The position numbers and the translations under genes are program-made. From Sorangium cellulosum So ce56 (GTDB lineage Bacteria; Myxococcota_A; Polyangia; Polyangiales; Polyangiaceae), in contig NC_010162.1 in the NCBI RefSeq assembly GCF_000067165.1, forward strand, positions 12,078,501 through 12,142,500: a DNA stretch of 64,000 nt. The letters run 5' to 3'. The notes under the pieces were generated by a model. The model did not search any database, was not told the origin of the DNA, and saw nothing but the letters and a program-made list of their open reading frames with translations. Below are positions 16,995 to 26,179 of the stretch, piece by piece (position 1 is the first letter of the stretch; every line of letters begins with the position of its first letter).

Positions 16995-17735
16995 ATGCCC
17001 CATGCTCCCCTGACCGGCCGTATCGCCCTCGTGACCGGCGCCGGCACCCGCCTCGGCGCCGCGACGGCCCGCGCGCTCGCGGCCGCCGGCGCCGACCTGG
17101 CCGTGCACTACGCCACGAGCGCCGCCGGCGCGGAGGTCGTCGTCGACGAGGCGCGCTCCCTCGGCCGCCGCGCCGCCGCGTTCCAGGCGGACCTCCACGA
17201 CCGGGGGGCGCTCGCCGCGCTCGCTCGTGCGGTGCTCGACTGGTCGTCTGGCCGGCTCGACCTCCTGGTCCACAACGCGGCGAACTTCGATCGGGTCCCG
17301 CCGGCCGAGCTCTCCGCCGACGCGTGGGATCGCGCCATGGCGCTCAACGCGACGGCGCCGTACCTGCTCACGCTCGAGCTCGCCCCGGCGCTCCGCGCCT
17401 GCCGTGGCAGCGTCGTCGCGATGGTCTGCGTGAGCGCCGAGCGCCCCTGGAAAAATTACATTCCGTACTCCGTGTCGAAGGCCGCGCTCGCGCACCTGGT
17501 CCGCGGCCTCGCCGTGGGGCTGGCGCCGGAGGTGCGCGTGAACGGCGTCTCACCCGGGACGGTGCTGCCGCCGTCCTCCTACGACGAGGCCACGCTCGCT
17601 CGCCTCCGCGAGCGCATCCCGCTCCAGCGCATCGGCGAGGCGGAAGACGTCGCCCGCGCCGTGGTGTTCCTTGCTGAAAACGACTTCATCACCGGTCAGA
17701 TCCTCGCGGTCGACGGCGGCGTCTCGGTCGCGTGA
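16995..17735 (+). CDS. Short-chain dehydrogenase/reductase (pteridine-reductase-like)
   Basis: A 246-residue classical SDR using NAD(P)H. It has the TGAGTRLG cofactor motif near residues 14-21, the HNAAN segment corresponding to NNAG, and the active-site Tyr/Lys in PYSVSKAAL, with the upstream Ser expected in the VCVSAER strand. The C-terminus VNGVSPGTVLPP and GQILAVDGG are typical. The pattern T-G-A-x-x-R-L-G and the ERP...Y region resemble FolM/pteridine reductases, but the specific substrate is not provable. ATG 16995 is the natural start; the longer upstream frame overlaps the divergent gene. Confidence 0.85.
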   Translation: MPHAPLTGRIALVTGAGTRLGAATARALAAAGADLAVHYATSAAGAEVVVDEARSLGRRAAAFQADLHDRGALAALARAVLDWSSGRLDLLVHNAANFDRVPPAELSADAWDRAMALNATAPYLLTLELAPALRACRGSVVAMVCVSAERPWKNYIPYSVSKAALAHLVRGLAVGLAPEVRVNGVSPGTVLPPSSYDEATLARLRERIPLQRIGEAEDVARAVVFLAENDFITGQILAVDGGVSVA

Positions 17736-17832
17736 CGCGCCGCCCTGCCGCGCGGGTCGATCCGCCCCAGCGTGAACAGGCGCGCGCTTTGGCTTGAACG
17801 ACCTCACCTGATCGACCCATAGTTCGAGCCTC

Positions 17833-19371
17833 ATGAGCCACACGCCCGAGACCAGCGCCGCCCCCCTCCAGGCAGATCCTGCCCACAGCGCGCCCGCCGG
17901 CAGCGCCCCGGCCGAGGCGCCCGCGGCTGCGGCTCCCGGCGCGGAGGCCAAGCCGGCGAGCCACGACTCGACGCTGCCGGAGGCGCTTGTCGCGTTCATG
18001 CTGGAGCGCTGGGCGCCGGCGTCCGGCGAGCTCCCGCAGGCGATCGCGCACGTGGAGGTGTTCGCTGCCCGCCGCCGCGCCCTGTCGAAGCTCTTCCCGG
18101 CGGAGACGCTCATCATCCCCACCGGGCACGAGAAGGTGCGCGCCAACGACACGCACTACCGCTTTCGCCCGGGCTCGGACTTCTTCTACCTGACGGGCAA
18201 CCTCGAGCCTGACTGCGTGCTCGTGCTGCAGCCGCAGGAGGGGGGCGGGCACCGGGACATCCTCTTCGTCGAGCCGAACCCCGGGCGCAGCGACAAGACG
18301 TTCTTCACCGATCGCGCCAAGGGCGAGCTCTGGGTCGGCCCTCGCCTCGGCGTCGAGCAGAGCCGCGCGCACTTCGGCGTCGACGAGTGCCGCGGGCTCC
18401 CCGAGCTGGACGCGTACCTGAGCGGCCTCGTCGGCACGGTGACGCGCCCCCACCGCGTGCTCCGCGGCATGTCCGAGCGCGTCGACAAGCTCCTCGCCCG
18501 GCACGATCGCGACAAGCAGCTCGGCGAGGCGCTCTCGGAGATGCGCCTCCTCAAGGACGCCCTCGAGGTGCAGGAGCTCGAGGCGGTCGTCGCGTCGACG
18601 AAGCGGGGCTTCGAGGACGTCATCCGCGCGCTCCCCCGCGCGCGGAGCGAGCGAGAGGTGGAGGGCACCTTCAACCTGCGCGCCCGGGTCGAGGGCAACG
18701 ACGTCGGTTACGGGACGATCGCCGCGTCGGGCCACCACGCGTGCATCCTGCACTGGACGAGGAACGACGGCGCGCTGGAGCCGGGCAAGCTCCTCCTGGT
18801 CGACGCCGGCGTCGAGGGCAACGCGCTCTACACGGCCGACATCACCCGGACCCTGCCGATCAACGGGAAGTTCTCCAGGGAGCAGCGCGAGATCTACGAG
18901 CTCGTGCTCGAGGCGCAGGAGGCGGCGATCCGCGAGGTGAAGCCGGGCAACGACTTCATGGAGCCGAACCGGGCGGCGATGCGGGTGCTCGCCCGGGGGC
19001 TCGAGCGGCTCGGCATCCTCCACGTCTCCGCCGAGGAGGCGCTCAAGGAAGACAGGCAGCTCTACCGGCGGTATTCGCTCCACAACGTGAGCCACATGCT
19101 GGGCCTCGACGTGCACGACTGCGCGCAGGCGCGGCAGCAGGTCTACAAGTTCGGCAAGCTCAAGGCGGGCATGGTGCTCACGGTCGAGCCAGGGCTTTAT
19201 TTCCAGCTCGATGACGAGACCGTCCCGGCCAGGTACCGCGGGATCGGGGTGCGCATCGAGGACGATATCCTCGTCACCGAGACGGGGTATCGGAACCTGT
19301 CGAGCGATATCCCGAGGTCCGTGAGCGACGTGGAAGCGTGGATGGCGGGACTCTGGGCCACGCCGCAATGA
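17833..19371 (+). CDS. pepP: Xaa-Pro aminopeptidase (M24B, aminopeptidase P)
   Basis: A 512-residue cytosolic metallopeptidase that removes N-terminal residues preceding proline. After an Ala/Pro-rich leader of about 45 residues comes the N-terminal AMP_N domain (FAARRRALSKLFP, then DTHYRFRPGSDFFYLTG). The pita-bread catalytic domain follows, with the dimetal ligands: two Asp in LVDAGVEGN...YTADITRTLP, His in LHNVSHMLGLDVHD, Glu in MVLTVEPGLY and Glu in GIGVRIEDDI. All ligands are present. ATG 17833 is used; the preceding 97 bp are non-coding. The long palindrome at 19.4 kb lies just downstream. Confidence 0.93.
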   Translation: MSHTPETSAAPLQADPAHSAPAGSAPAEAPAAAAPGAEAKPASHDSTLPEALVAFMLERWAPASGELPQAIAHVEVFAARRRALSKLFPAETLIIPTGHEKVRANDTHYRFRPGSDFFYLTGNLEPDCVLVLQPQEGGGHRDILFVEPNPGRSDKTFFTDRAKGELWVGPRLGVEQSRAHFGVDECRGLPELDAYLSGLVGTVTRPHRVLRGMSERVDKLLARHDRDKQLGEALSEMRLLKDALEVQELEAVVASTKRGFEDVIRALPRARSEREVEGTFNLRARVEGNDVGYGTIAASGHHACILHWTRNDGALEPGKLLLVDAGVEGNALYTADITRTLPINGKFSREQREIYELVLEAQEAAIREVKPGNDFMEPNRAAMRVLARGLERLGILHVSAEEALKEDRQLYRRYSLHNVSHMLGLDVHDCAQARQQVYKFGKLKAGMVLTVEPGLYFQLDDETVPARYRGIGVRIEDDILVTETGYRNLSSDIPRSVSDVEAWMAGLWATPQ

Positions 19372-19435
19372 ACTGAACGGCGGGCGGGGGAACGGCCCAG
19401 GCGAGCGAGGTGGAGGGCGTGCCCAGACGCGGGGG

Positions 19436-19628
19436 CCGCCGGTGGAGGGTGGGGCCGCGCGGGAGGGCGGCGGGGGTCCCCCCCACAAACTCGCGCCTTT
19501 TGGGGGGCTGTTGCCACACAGGAGGGTGGGGTGGGGCTGGGGGCGACTCGCTTCGATGCGGGCCGGCGCTCGGGTTTGTGGGGCCCACCCCCGCCGCCCT
19601 CCCGCGCGGCCCCACCCTCCACCGGCGG
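19436..19628. repeat. 193-bp palindromic element with 55-bp inverted arms
   Basis: Arms 19436-19490 and 19574-19628 are inverted copies. The outer 46 bp match perfectly by eye, a few bases differ, then the inner 9 bp match again (CCCACAAAC). The 83-bp loop is G-rich. The element lies 65 bp after the pepP stop and 220 bp before the subtilase start. It has no ORF, so it is either a MITE/REP-like mobile palindrome or a very long structured terminator. Perfect long arms in such a setting imply recent formation or selection on the fold. Confidence 0.85.
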
Positions 19629-19851
19629 CTCTGCCGGGGGGAGCGGTGAGCGGGGGATTGGGCAGTCGAGCTCGGCGTTGAGGATGGGGTGGTGTTCCAG
19701 GAAGTCCGTGGTTGCGGTTGGCGGTTGATGCCATCGGAAACGGCGACGGGGCGAGGGGGCTGGCGCACGGACGCAACGGGCGCGGCGCGAGGATGCTGGA
19801 GCGATGGCTGCTCGCGGGCGGCGGCGCTACCCTGGCGATGAGGAGACCCGC

Positions 19852-21786
19852 ATGCACACGTCTCGCCTTCTGCGTTGGCCAGGGACCGCAAATCTCCGAA
19901 CCGGACGCGCGCTCGCGACGTCGCTGCTCGCTGCGACCGCGCTGGTCGCCGTGTCGGGCGCGGTCAGGGCCGAGGACGGGACGGACAGCCGAGGCGCCGG
20001 GGCCGCCCTCGCTGCGCGCTCGCCGGGGATGCTCGAGCCTCGCCTCCCCGGGTACGTCAACCCTGCGCTGCCCGTCGACGTCAGCCCGTCGCTGCGCGGC
20101 CCGGACCTCCTGCTCGAACCGGTCGCGACCGCGGGCGAGCCGCTGCACGGCATGGCCTCCGAGCTCGACGAGACCAGCTACGATATCCCAGGGCAGATCG
20201 TCGTCGACGCGCGCGATGACCTCGACGACGCCTCGCTCGCGGACCTCGTGCGCGACTTCTCGCTGCGCGTGTCGCCGACGGCGCTCACGTCACAGACCAG
20301 GATCCAGATCGCCACGGTGGACGGGCCGGTCAGCGCGACGCTGGAGCGGCTCGCGCGCGATCCGCGCGTGGAGGCGGCGGAGCCGCTCGCCTGGGTGCGC
20401 GCCTCGTTCGTCGCGAACGACCCGCTGATGAAGGACCAGTGGCACATGGCGCGCGTGGGCGCCGAGCGCGCGTGGGACTTCGCCTCCGGCCGCGGCGTCA
20501 CCGTCGCCGTTGTCGATACGGGCATCGCGTGCGAGGACCACGGGCCCTTCACCAAGGGGACCGACCTGGCCTCGACCGAGTGCGTGGAGGGATGGAACTT
20601 CGTCACCAAGACGAACCACGCGAACGACGACCAGGGCCACGGCACGCACGTCGCCGGGACGATCGCGCAGTCGACCAACAACGGCCTCGGCGCCGTGGGG
20701 CTCGCGTTCCACGCGCGGCTCATGCCGGTCAAGGTGCTGAACGAGAGCGGCTGGGGCACGACAGCCGACGTCGCCGACGGCATCCGGTGGGCGGCCGAGC
20801 ACGGCGCCCAGGTCATCAACCTGAGCCTCGGCGGCCCCCGCAACTCCAAGGTGCTCCAGAGCGCGATCGACGACGCGGTCGCGCGCGGCGCGGTCGTCGT
20901 CGCGGCGGCCGGCAACACCGGCGGGCGCGTGCAGTTCCCCGGCGCCTCCGATGGCGTCATCGGCGTGAGCGCCACCGACGCGAACGACAAGATCGCGCGG
21001 TTCTCCTCGCGCGGCCAGGGCGTCGACGTCGCCGCGCCCGGGGTGAACGTCACCCAGCAGACCATCTGCAACCGCGGGCGCGACAAGTGCCAGAATTTCT
21101 ACGCGTACAGCGGCACCTCGATGGCCGCGCCCCACGTGGCCGGCGCGGCGGCGCTGCTCGTGAGCCTCGGCGTGACGGACCCGCGCGCTGTCGAGGACGC
21201 GCTCCGCGCAGGCGCGCGCGTCGTCGACGACTCCGACGGCGGCAAGCTCCTCTACGGGGCAGGCATCCTCGACGCAGCGAGCTCGGTCGTGCGCGTGACG
21301 CAGAGCCACATCGTCGTGCGGCTGCTCGCGCTGCTGGTGCTCGCGACGTGGGTCGCGCGCCGCGCCCGCAAGAAGGACGCGACCGCCACGAGCCCGTGGC
21401 GGGCGAGCTTCCTCCTCCCGGCGCTCGCGGCGGGGCCGGGGCTGTTCTTCTTCGCGCCGTGGCTCCTGCCGCGCGTGGAGCTCGCCGTCGACGTGCTGGC
21501 CCGGCCGATCGCCGACCTCGACCTGCTGATCGGCGCGTCGGTCCACCGCTGGCTGCCGCTCGCCAACGCGCTCGTCCCGCTCGGCCTCACGGCGCTCTTC
21601 TTCGGCGTGAAGAGGCTCCGGCCGGCGATCGCGGGCTTCGCCGTCGGCACGGCGGCCTACCTCACGTCGGTCGTCCTGCTCGGCGAGGCCGCCGGTCCCT
21701 TCGGCAAGATGGCCCTCATCGTGTGGTGCGCGGTCAACGCCGCAGCCTGCCTCTGGATCGCCCGGACGAACCTGTCCACGCGCTGA
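19852..21786 (+). CDS. S8 subtilisin-like serine protease with membrane tail
   Basis: A 644-residue exported protease. A signal peptide (hydrophobic TSLLAATALVAVSGAV, cleavage near AVRAED) is followed by a propeptide, then the S8 domain with the catalytic triad Asp222 (VAVVDTGI), His263 (GHGTHVAG) and Ser423 (GTSMAAPH). The oxyanion Asn lies in AAAGNTGG. From about residue 480 a C-terminal segment of about 160 residues holds four to five hydrophobic helices, so the protease is anchored in the inner membrane with its catalytic part outside. This tail is unusual for secreted subtilases. ATG 19852 has AGGAG 7 bp upstream. A small lipoprotein gene follows. Confidence 0.9.
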   Translation: MHTSRLLRWPGTANLRTGRALATSLLAATALVAVSGAVRAEDGTDSRGAGAALAARSPGMLEPRLPGYVNPALPVDVSPSLRGPDLLLEPVATAGEPLHGMASELDETSYDIPGQIVVDARDDLDDASLADLVRDFSLRVSPTALTSQTRIQIATVDGPVSATLERLARDPRVEAAEPLAWVRASFVANDPLMKDQWHMARVGAERAWDFASGRGVTVAVVDTGIACEDHGPFTKGTDLASTECVEGWNFVTKTNHANDDQGHGTHVAGTIAQSTNNGLGAVGLAFHARLMPVKVLNESGWGTTADVADGIRWAAEHGAQVINLSLGGPRNSKVLQSAIDDAVARGAVVVAAAGNTGGRVQFPGASDGVIGVSATDANDKIARFSSRGQGVDVAAPGVNVTQQTICNRGRDKCQNFYAYSGTSMAAPHVAGAAALLVSLGVTDPRAVEDALRAGARVVDDSDGGKLLYGAGILDAASSVVRVTQSHIVVRLLALLVLATWVARRARKKDATATSPWRASFLLPALAAGPGLFFFAPWLLPRVELAVDVLARPIADLDLLIGASVHRWLPLANALVPLGLTALFFGVKRLRPAIAGFAVGTAAYLTSVVLLGEAAGPFGKMALIVWCAVNAAACLWIARTNLSTR

Positions 21787-21863
21787 GCCGGCGCCTGCCG
21801 CGCTCGCTCCGTGGCCGGGCGGTGCGCCCGGCCATCATGACCACCCTGCAAAAACGAGCTAGG

Positions 21864-22079
21864 ATGCCGGCGATGCGGTCCGGCACCTTGCTCCTACCTT
21901 TCACGCTGCTCCTCGGGGCGTGCGGCGGCTCCTCCAGCGAGACGCCGTGGCCCGCCGAGCCACGGGGCCCCGCGCTCGGTCCCACGGACGAGGCGTCGCC
22001 GGACGGGCCGGCCAACTCGAGCGCGGCCCCTCGAGGCGCGGGCGAAGGCTCGGCGGGCGAGGCCGACGCCGGCCGGTGA
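21864..22079 (+). CDS. Small lipoprotein, unknown function
   Basis: A 71-residue protein consisting of a signal peptide with lipobox LLGAC and a short, disordered Pro/Gly/Ser/Glu-rich remainder. The start is either ATG 21864 or 21873 (AGGA at a proper distance from 21873), or ATG 21837 further upstream. It sits between the subtilase and a PDZ-protein gene on the same strand. No domain recognised. Confidence 0.55.
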   Translation: MPAMRSGTLLLPFTLLLGACGGSSSETPWPAEPRGPALGPTDEASPDGPANSSAAPRGAGEGSAGEADAGR

Positions 22080-22098
22080 ACCGGCGGCGGAGGATGGC

Positions 22099-23442
22099 AT
22101 GGCGGACATCCGGACGGCAGGCGCGCAGCGGAGGGCCTGGCTCTCCGCCGCGCTGCTCTCCGTCGCGCTGCTGGTCATGCCGCTCCTCGTCTGGCTGCTC
22201 CTGCCGCGCCCCAGCCCCGTGATGCCGGTCCGGCGCGAGCCGGCCGCCGCGCTGCTCCCTCCACCGCAGCCGGAGCTCACGGCGCCGCGCGAGGTCGAGG
22301 CGCCGCCGGCACCGTCCGCGCCGCCAGCGCCCTCACCGCCGCCACGCGAGGTCACGGCCGCGAGCGTGGGGCCGGTCCGCGGCGTCGTGCTGGATCCGGA
22401 AGGCCACCCCAGCGCCGGCGCCGTGGTCAGCTGCCGCGAACCGCCGGGCAACTCTGCGAGCGCCGACGCCGAGGGGCGCTTCGAGCTGCCGGCCGAGGCC
22501 GACGGTTGTACCGCCACCGCCGCGCAGCCGCCGTACGGCGACGCCGAGCCCACGCGCGTCGCCGCGGGCCGCGACAACGTCCTTCGCCTGCTCGCCGCGG
22601 GCGCGATCGTGGGCGAGGTCGTGGATCCATCGGGCAGGCCCGTCGAGGCGTACCTCCTGGCGATCGAGTCGTTCACGCCGGCCGGGGCCGGCGCGCACGC
22701 GGGCGTGAACGGCCGCGCGCGCAAGGTGTCGGATCCGGGCGGCGCGTTCCGATGGGACGCGCTCGCCCCGGGCCGCTACGTGCTGACGGCGAGCTCGGCC
22801 GGACGCCCGCCCGCGCGGAGCCGGCCCGTCGACGTCGAGGCGGGCCGCGCCGCCGAACGCGTGCGGATCGTGCTGCCGCAGGGCGCGACGCTGAGGGGCA
22901 GGGTCGTCGACGCCGCGTCGCGCGCGCCGGTCGTCGAGGCCCAGGTCGAGCTCGACTCCGCGACCTCGTCGGGCGCGAACGCGATCTCGCTCGCGCTTAC
23001 CGACGCGAACGGCGACTACGAGCTCGAAGGCGTGCCGGCCAGCGGCCCGTTCTCGGTGCGCGTGCGCCACCAGCAGTACATGGCCAAGATCGTGTCCGGC
23101 CTCGACGCGCGCGGCGCGCAGTCGACGCGCGTCGACGTCGAGCTCCGCCAGCTGGACGACGGCGGGGCGCGCGAGGAGCTCACGGGCATCGGCGCGATGC
23201 TCTCGCTCTCCTCGGGGCGCGTGATCATCGCGGGCGTCGTCGAGGGAGGGCCCGCGGCGTCCGCCGGGCTCCTGGCGGGCGACGTCATCGCCCGCATCGA
23301 CGGCCGGCCCACGACGGAGCTCCCGCTCGCCGACTGCATCCAGCTCCTCCGCGGCCCGGCGGGGACGGTCGTCTCCGTCGGCGTGGAGCGGGAAGGGCGC
23401 ACCCTCGACGTGACGATACGGCGCGACGTCGTGGTTCGGTGA
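22099..23442 (+). CDS. Membrane-anchored protein with carboxypeptidase-regulatory-like repeats and a PDZ domain
   Basis: A 447-residue protein. A single N-terminal transmembrane helix (WLSAALLSVALLVMPLLVWLLL) is followed by a Pro-rich linker. Three beta-sandwich repeats of the carboxypeptidase-regulatory type come next (VRGVVLDPEGHPSAGAVV, IVGEVVDPSGRPVEAYL, LRGRVVDAASRAPVVEA). A C-terminal PDZ domain (about 355-447) has GVVEGGPAASAGLLAGDVI. The layout resembles periplasmic scaffold proteins such as GspC-type PDZ proteins; no catalytic residues are seen. A role in assembling an envelope complex is inference. It starts 19 bp after the preceding small lipoprotein gene. Confidence 0.8.
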   Translation: MADIRTAGAQRRAWLSAALLSVALLVMPLLVWLLLPRPSPVMPVRREPAAALLPPPQPELTAPREVEAPPAPSAPPAPSPPPREVTAASVGPVRGVVLDPEGHPSAGAVVSCREPPGNSASADAEGRFELPAEADGCTATAAQPPYGDAEPTRVAAGRDNVLRLLAAGAIVGEVVDPSGRPVEAYLLAIESFTPAGAGAHAGVNGRARKVSDPGGAFRWDALAPGRYVLTASSAGRPPARSRPVDVEAGRAAERVRIVLPQGATLRGRVVDAASRAPVVEAQVELDSATSSGANAISLALTDANGDYELEGVPASGPFSVRVRHQQYMAKIVSGLDARGAQSTRVDVELRQLDDGGAREELTGIGAMLSLSSGRVIIAGVVEGGPAASAGLLAGDVIARIDGRPTTELPLADCIQLLRGPAGTVVSVGVEREGRTLDVTIRRDVVVR

Positions 23443-23475
23443 ACGGCCGCGCGCCGAGGTGCTAAGGGTCGGTCC

Positions 23476-26178
23476 ATGTCCACGCGCCCTACCGCGCTTC
23501 CCCCGGCCGGAGCTCCGGACGTCCTCTACCTCGTCGACCTGTCGGGCTACGTCTTCCGCGCCTACCACGCGATCAGCCCGCTCTCGAGCCCGAGCGGCGA
23601 GCCGACCCACGCGACGTACGGCACCGTCGCGATGCTCACGAAGCTCGTGGACGAGCGGAAGCCCGCGTACCTGGGCGTGGCGATGGACTCCCCGGGCAAG
23701 ACGTTCCGCGACGAGCTCGACCCCCGCTACAAGGCGCACCGGCCGCCGCCGCCGCCCGATCTCGGGGTGCAGATGAGCCGGTGCCGGGAGATCGTCGAGG
23801 CGTACCGCATCCCGATCTTCATCCAGGAGGGGCTCGAGGCGGACGATCTCGTCGCCGTCGCCGTCGCGCGGGCCAAGGAGCGGGGGCTGCGCGTCGTCAT
23901 CGCGTCGAGCGACAAGGATCTGATGCAGCTCGTCGACGGCGAGCAGGTGATGCTCTGGGACGCGATGCGCGACAAGGTCTACGGGCACCCCGAGGTCGTC
24001 GCGAAGTTCGGGGTGCCGCCGGAGCAGGTGCGCGACCTGCTCGCGCTCGTCGGCGACACCTCGGACAACGTCCCTGGCGTCCCCGGCGTGGGCCTCAAGA
24101 CGGCCGCCGAGCTGCTCGCGCAGTTCGGCTCGCTCTCGGCGATCTACGAGCGCATCGGCGAGGTCAAGAAGCCCCGCATCCGGGAGTCGCTCCAGCAGAA
24201 CGAGGCCGACGCGCGCCTCTCGCAGAAGCTCGTGACGCTCGACGGCGGCGCGCCCGTGTCGCTCGACCTCGAGACGCTGCGCTACGGCGGCGCGGACACC
24301 GGCAGGCTCCGCGAGCTCTTCACCGAGCTCGGCTTCTCGCGCTTCCTGAAAGCGGTCCGCGCGCCCGAGCCGACCGCGCGCGCGGCGACCTACCGGGTCC
24401 TGACGACGCGCGAGGAGCTCGAGGGCTTCGCCAGGTCGGCGCGCGCGGCCGGCCGCCTCGCCCTCGACGTTCTCGCGACGAGCCGCGAGCCGATGAGCGC
24501 CCACGTCTGCGGCGTCGCGCTCGCCTGCGAGCCGGGGCAAGCCGTGTACGTCCCGCTGGGCCACCGCTACCTCGGCGCGCCGGCCCAGCTCTCGATGAGC
24601 GACATCGACGCGGTGATGGGCCCGCTGCTCGCCGACCCCGAGCTCCCGAAGGTCGGCCACGACGTCAAGTTCTGCGAGGTGATCCTCCTGCGGCACCGCA
24701 TCGGGCTCGTGGGCGTCTCCTTCGACACGATGCTGGCGAGCTACCTGCTCGATCCCGAGGGGAAGAACCAGCTCCACGAGCTCGCCGAGCGCGAGCTCGG
24801 CGCCAAGATGCAGACCCTCGACGAGGTGGCCCCGAAGCGCCGCGGTCAGGCGCAGCGCGCCCTCGACGAGATCGAGCTCGGCGAGGCGTCGAGCTACGGG
24901 GCCGCGTTCGCCGACGTCGCGCTGTCGCTCACCGACCGGCTGCGCCCTCGGCTCCGCGCCGAGAAGCTCGAGGACCTGCTCGTGCAGATCGAGCTGCCCC
25001 TCTCCGCCGTGCTCGCGGAGATGGAGCTCACGGGCGTCCTCGTCGACCCGCAGGCGCTCGCGCAGCTCGGTGCGCAGATGACGACCGAGCTCGCCGCGCT
25101 GGAGCAGAAGGCGCGCGAGATCGTGGGGCACGACATCAACCTGGCGTCGCCGAAGCAGCTCGAGGCGGTCCTGTTCGACGAGCTCAAGCTGCGCTCCCAG
25201 CGCAAGACGAAGACCGGCCGCTCGACCGACGCCGACGTGCTCGAGGCGCTCTCGGAGGAGCACCCGTTCCCCGGGGTGGTCCTCGAGCACCGCGCCATCG
25301 CCAAGCTCAAGGGCACGTACGTCGACGCGCTGCCGCGCCTCGTGCACCCGGGCACGGGCCGGATCCACACGCGCTGGGGGCAGGCCGTGGCCGCGACCGG
25401 GCGGCTCTCGTCGCAGGACCCGAACCTGCAGAACATCCCGATCCGCACGGAGCTCGGCCGGATGATCCGGCGTGCGTTCGTGGCGCCGCCCGGGAGCGTG
25501 ATCGTGAGCGCCGACTACTCCCAGATCGAGCTGCGCGTCCTCGCGCACCTCTCGAAGGACCCGGTGCTCGTCGACGCCTTCCGCACCGGGCAGGACGTGC
25601 ACGTGCGCACGGCCATGGAGATCTTCGGCGTGGACCAGGCAGGGGTCACCGCCGAGATGCGCCGCCGGAGCAAGACGATCAACTTCGGCGTGATCTACGG
25701 CATGGGCGAGTCGGCGCTCGCCAAGCGGCTCGACATCTCGCGGGCGGAGGCGGCGCGCTTCATCGACGCCTACTTCGCGCGCTACCGCGGCGTGCACGAG
25801 TTCATGGAGGGGACGATGGCCGAGGCGAAGCGCTCCGAGTCGGTGCGGACGCTGCTCGGCCGGCGCCGCTTGCTCCCGGATCTGCGCAGCAGCGACCGCA
25901 TGCGCCGCGCGCAGGCGGAGCGCATCGCGCAGAACACCCCCATCCAGGGGACGGCGGCGGATCTCCTGAAGCTCGCGATGGTGCGCGTCCCGCGCCCCGT
26001 CGTCCCCGGCGCGCGCATGGTGCTCACGGTGCACGACGAGCTCGCGTTCGAGGTGCCGGCCGAGGCCGTGGACGAGGCCAAGGCGAAGGTGCGCGAGGCC
26101 ATGGAGTCGGTCTTCCCGCTCGACGTCCCGCTCGTCGTCGACGTCGGCCACGGCCCCACCTGGGCCGACGCGCACTAG
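23476..26178 (+). CDS. polA: DNA polymerase I
   Basis: A 900-residue enzyme for Okazaki-fragment processing and repair synthesis. The N-terminal 5'-nuclease domain (1 to about 300) has VDLSGYVFRAYHAI, EADDLVAVAV, SSDKDLMQLV and GDTSDNVPGVPG. The middle domain keeps the 3'-5' exonuclease fold, but its acidic residues are mostly replaced: LDVLAT in place of the DxE pair, VKFCE lacking the Asp, and YGAAFAD lacking one Asp. Proofreading is therefore probably absent. Polymerase motifs are intact: motif A SADYSQIELR (Asp680), motif B RRRSKTINFGVIYG, and motif C TVHDELAFE (Asp854). A nearly identical 5'-truncated copy lies at 30957-32786. Confidence 0.96.
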   Translation: MSTRPTALPPAGAPDVLYLVDLSGYVFRAYHAISPLSSPSGEPTHATYGTVAMLTKLVDERKPAYLGVAMDSPGKTFRDELDPRYKAHRPPPPPDLGVQMSRCREIVEAYRIPIFIQEGLEADDLVAVAVARAKERGLRVVIASSDKDLMQLVDGEQVMLWDAMRDKVYGHPEVVAKFGVPPEQVRDLLALVGDTSDNVPGVPGVGLKTAAELLAQFGSLSAIYERIGEVKKPRIRESLQQNEADARLSQKLVTLDGGAPVSLDLETLRYGGADTGRLRELFTELGFSRFLKAVRAPEPTARAATYRVLTTREELEGFARSARAAGRLALDVLATSREPMSAHVCGVALACEPGQAVYVPLGHRYLGAPAQLSMSDIDAVMGPLLADPELPKVGHDVKFCEVILLRHRIGLVGVSFDTMLASYLLDPEGKNQLHELAERELGAKMQTLDEVAPKRRGQAQRALDEIELGEASSYGAAFADVALSLTDRLRPRLRAEKLEDLLVQIELPLSAVLAEMELTGVLVDPQALAQLGAQMTTELAALEQKAREIVGHDINLASPKQLEAVLFDELKLRSQRKTKTGRSTDADVLEALSEEHPFPGVVLEHRAIAKLKGTYVDALPRLVHPGTGRIHTRWGQAVAATGRLSSQDPNLQNIPIRTELGRMIRRAFVAPPGSVIVSADYSQIELRVLAHLSKDPVLVDAFRTGQDVHVRTAMEIFGVDQAGVTAEMRRRSKTINFGVIYGMGESALAKRLDISRAEAARFIDAYFARYRGVHEFMEGTMAEAKRSESVRTLLGRRRLLPDLRSSDRMRRAQAERIAQNTPIQGTAADLLKLAMVRVPRPVVPGARMVLTVHDELAFEVPAEAVDEAKAKVREAMESVFPLDVPLVVDVGHGPTWADAH

Positions 26179-26179
26179 G

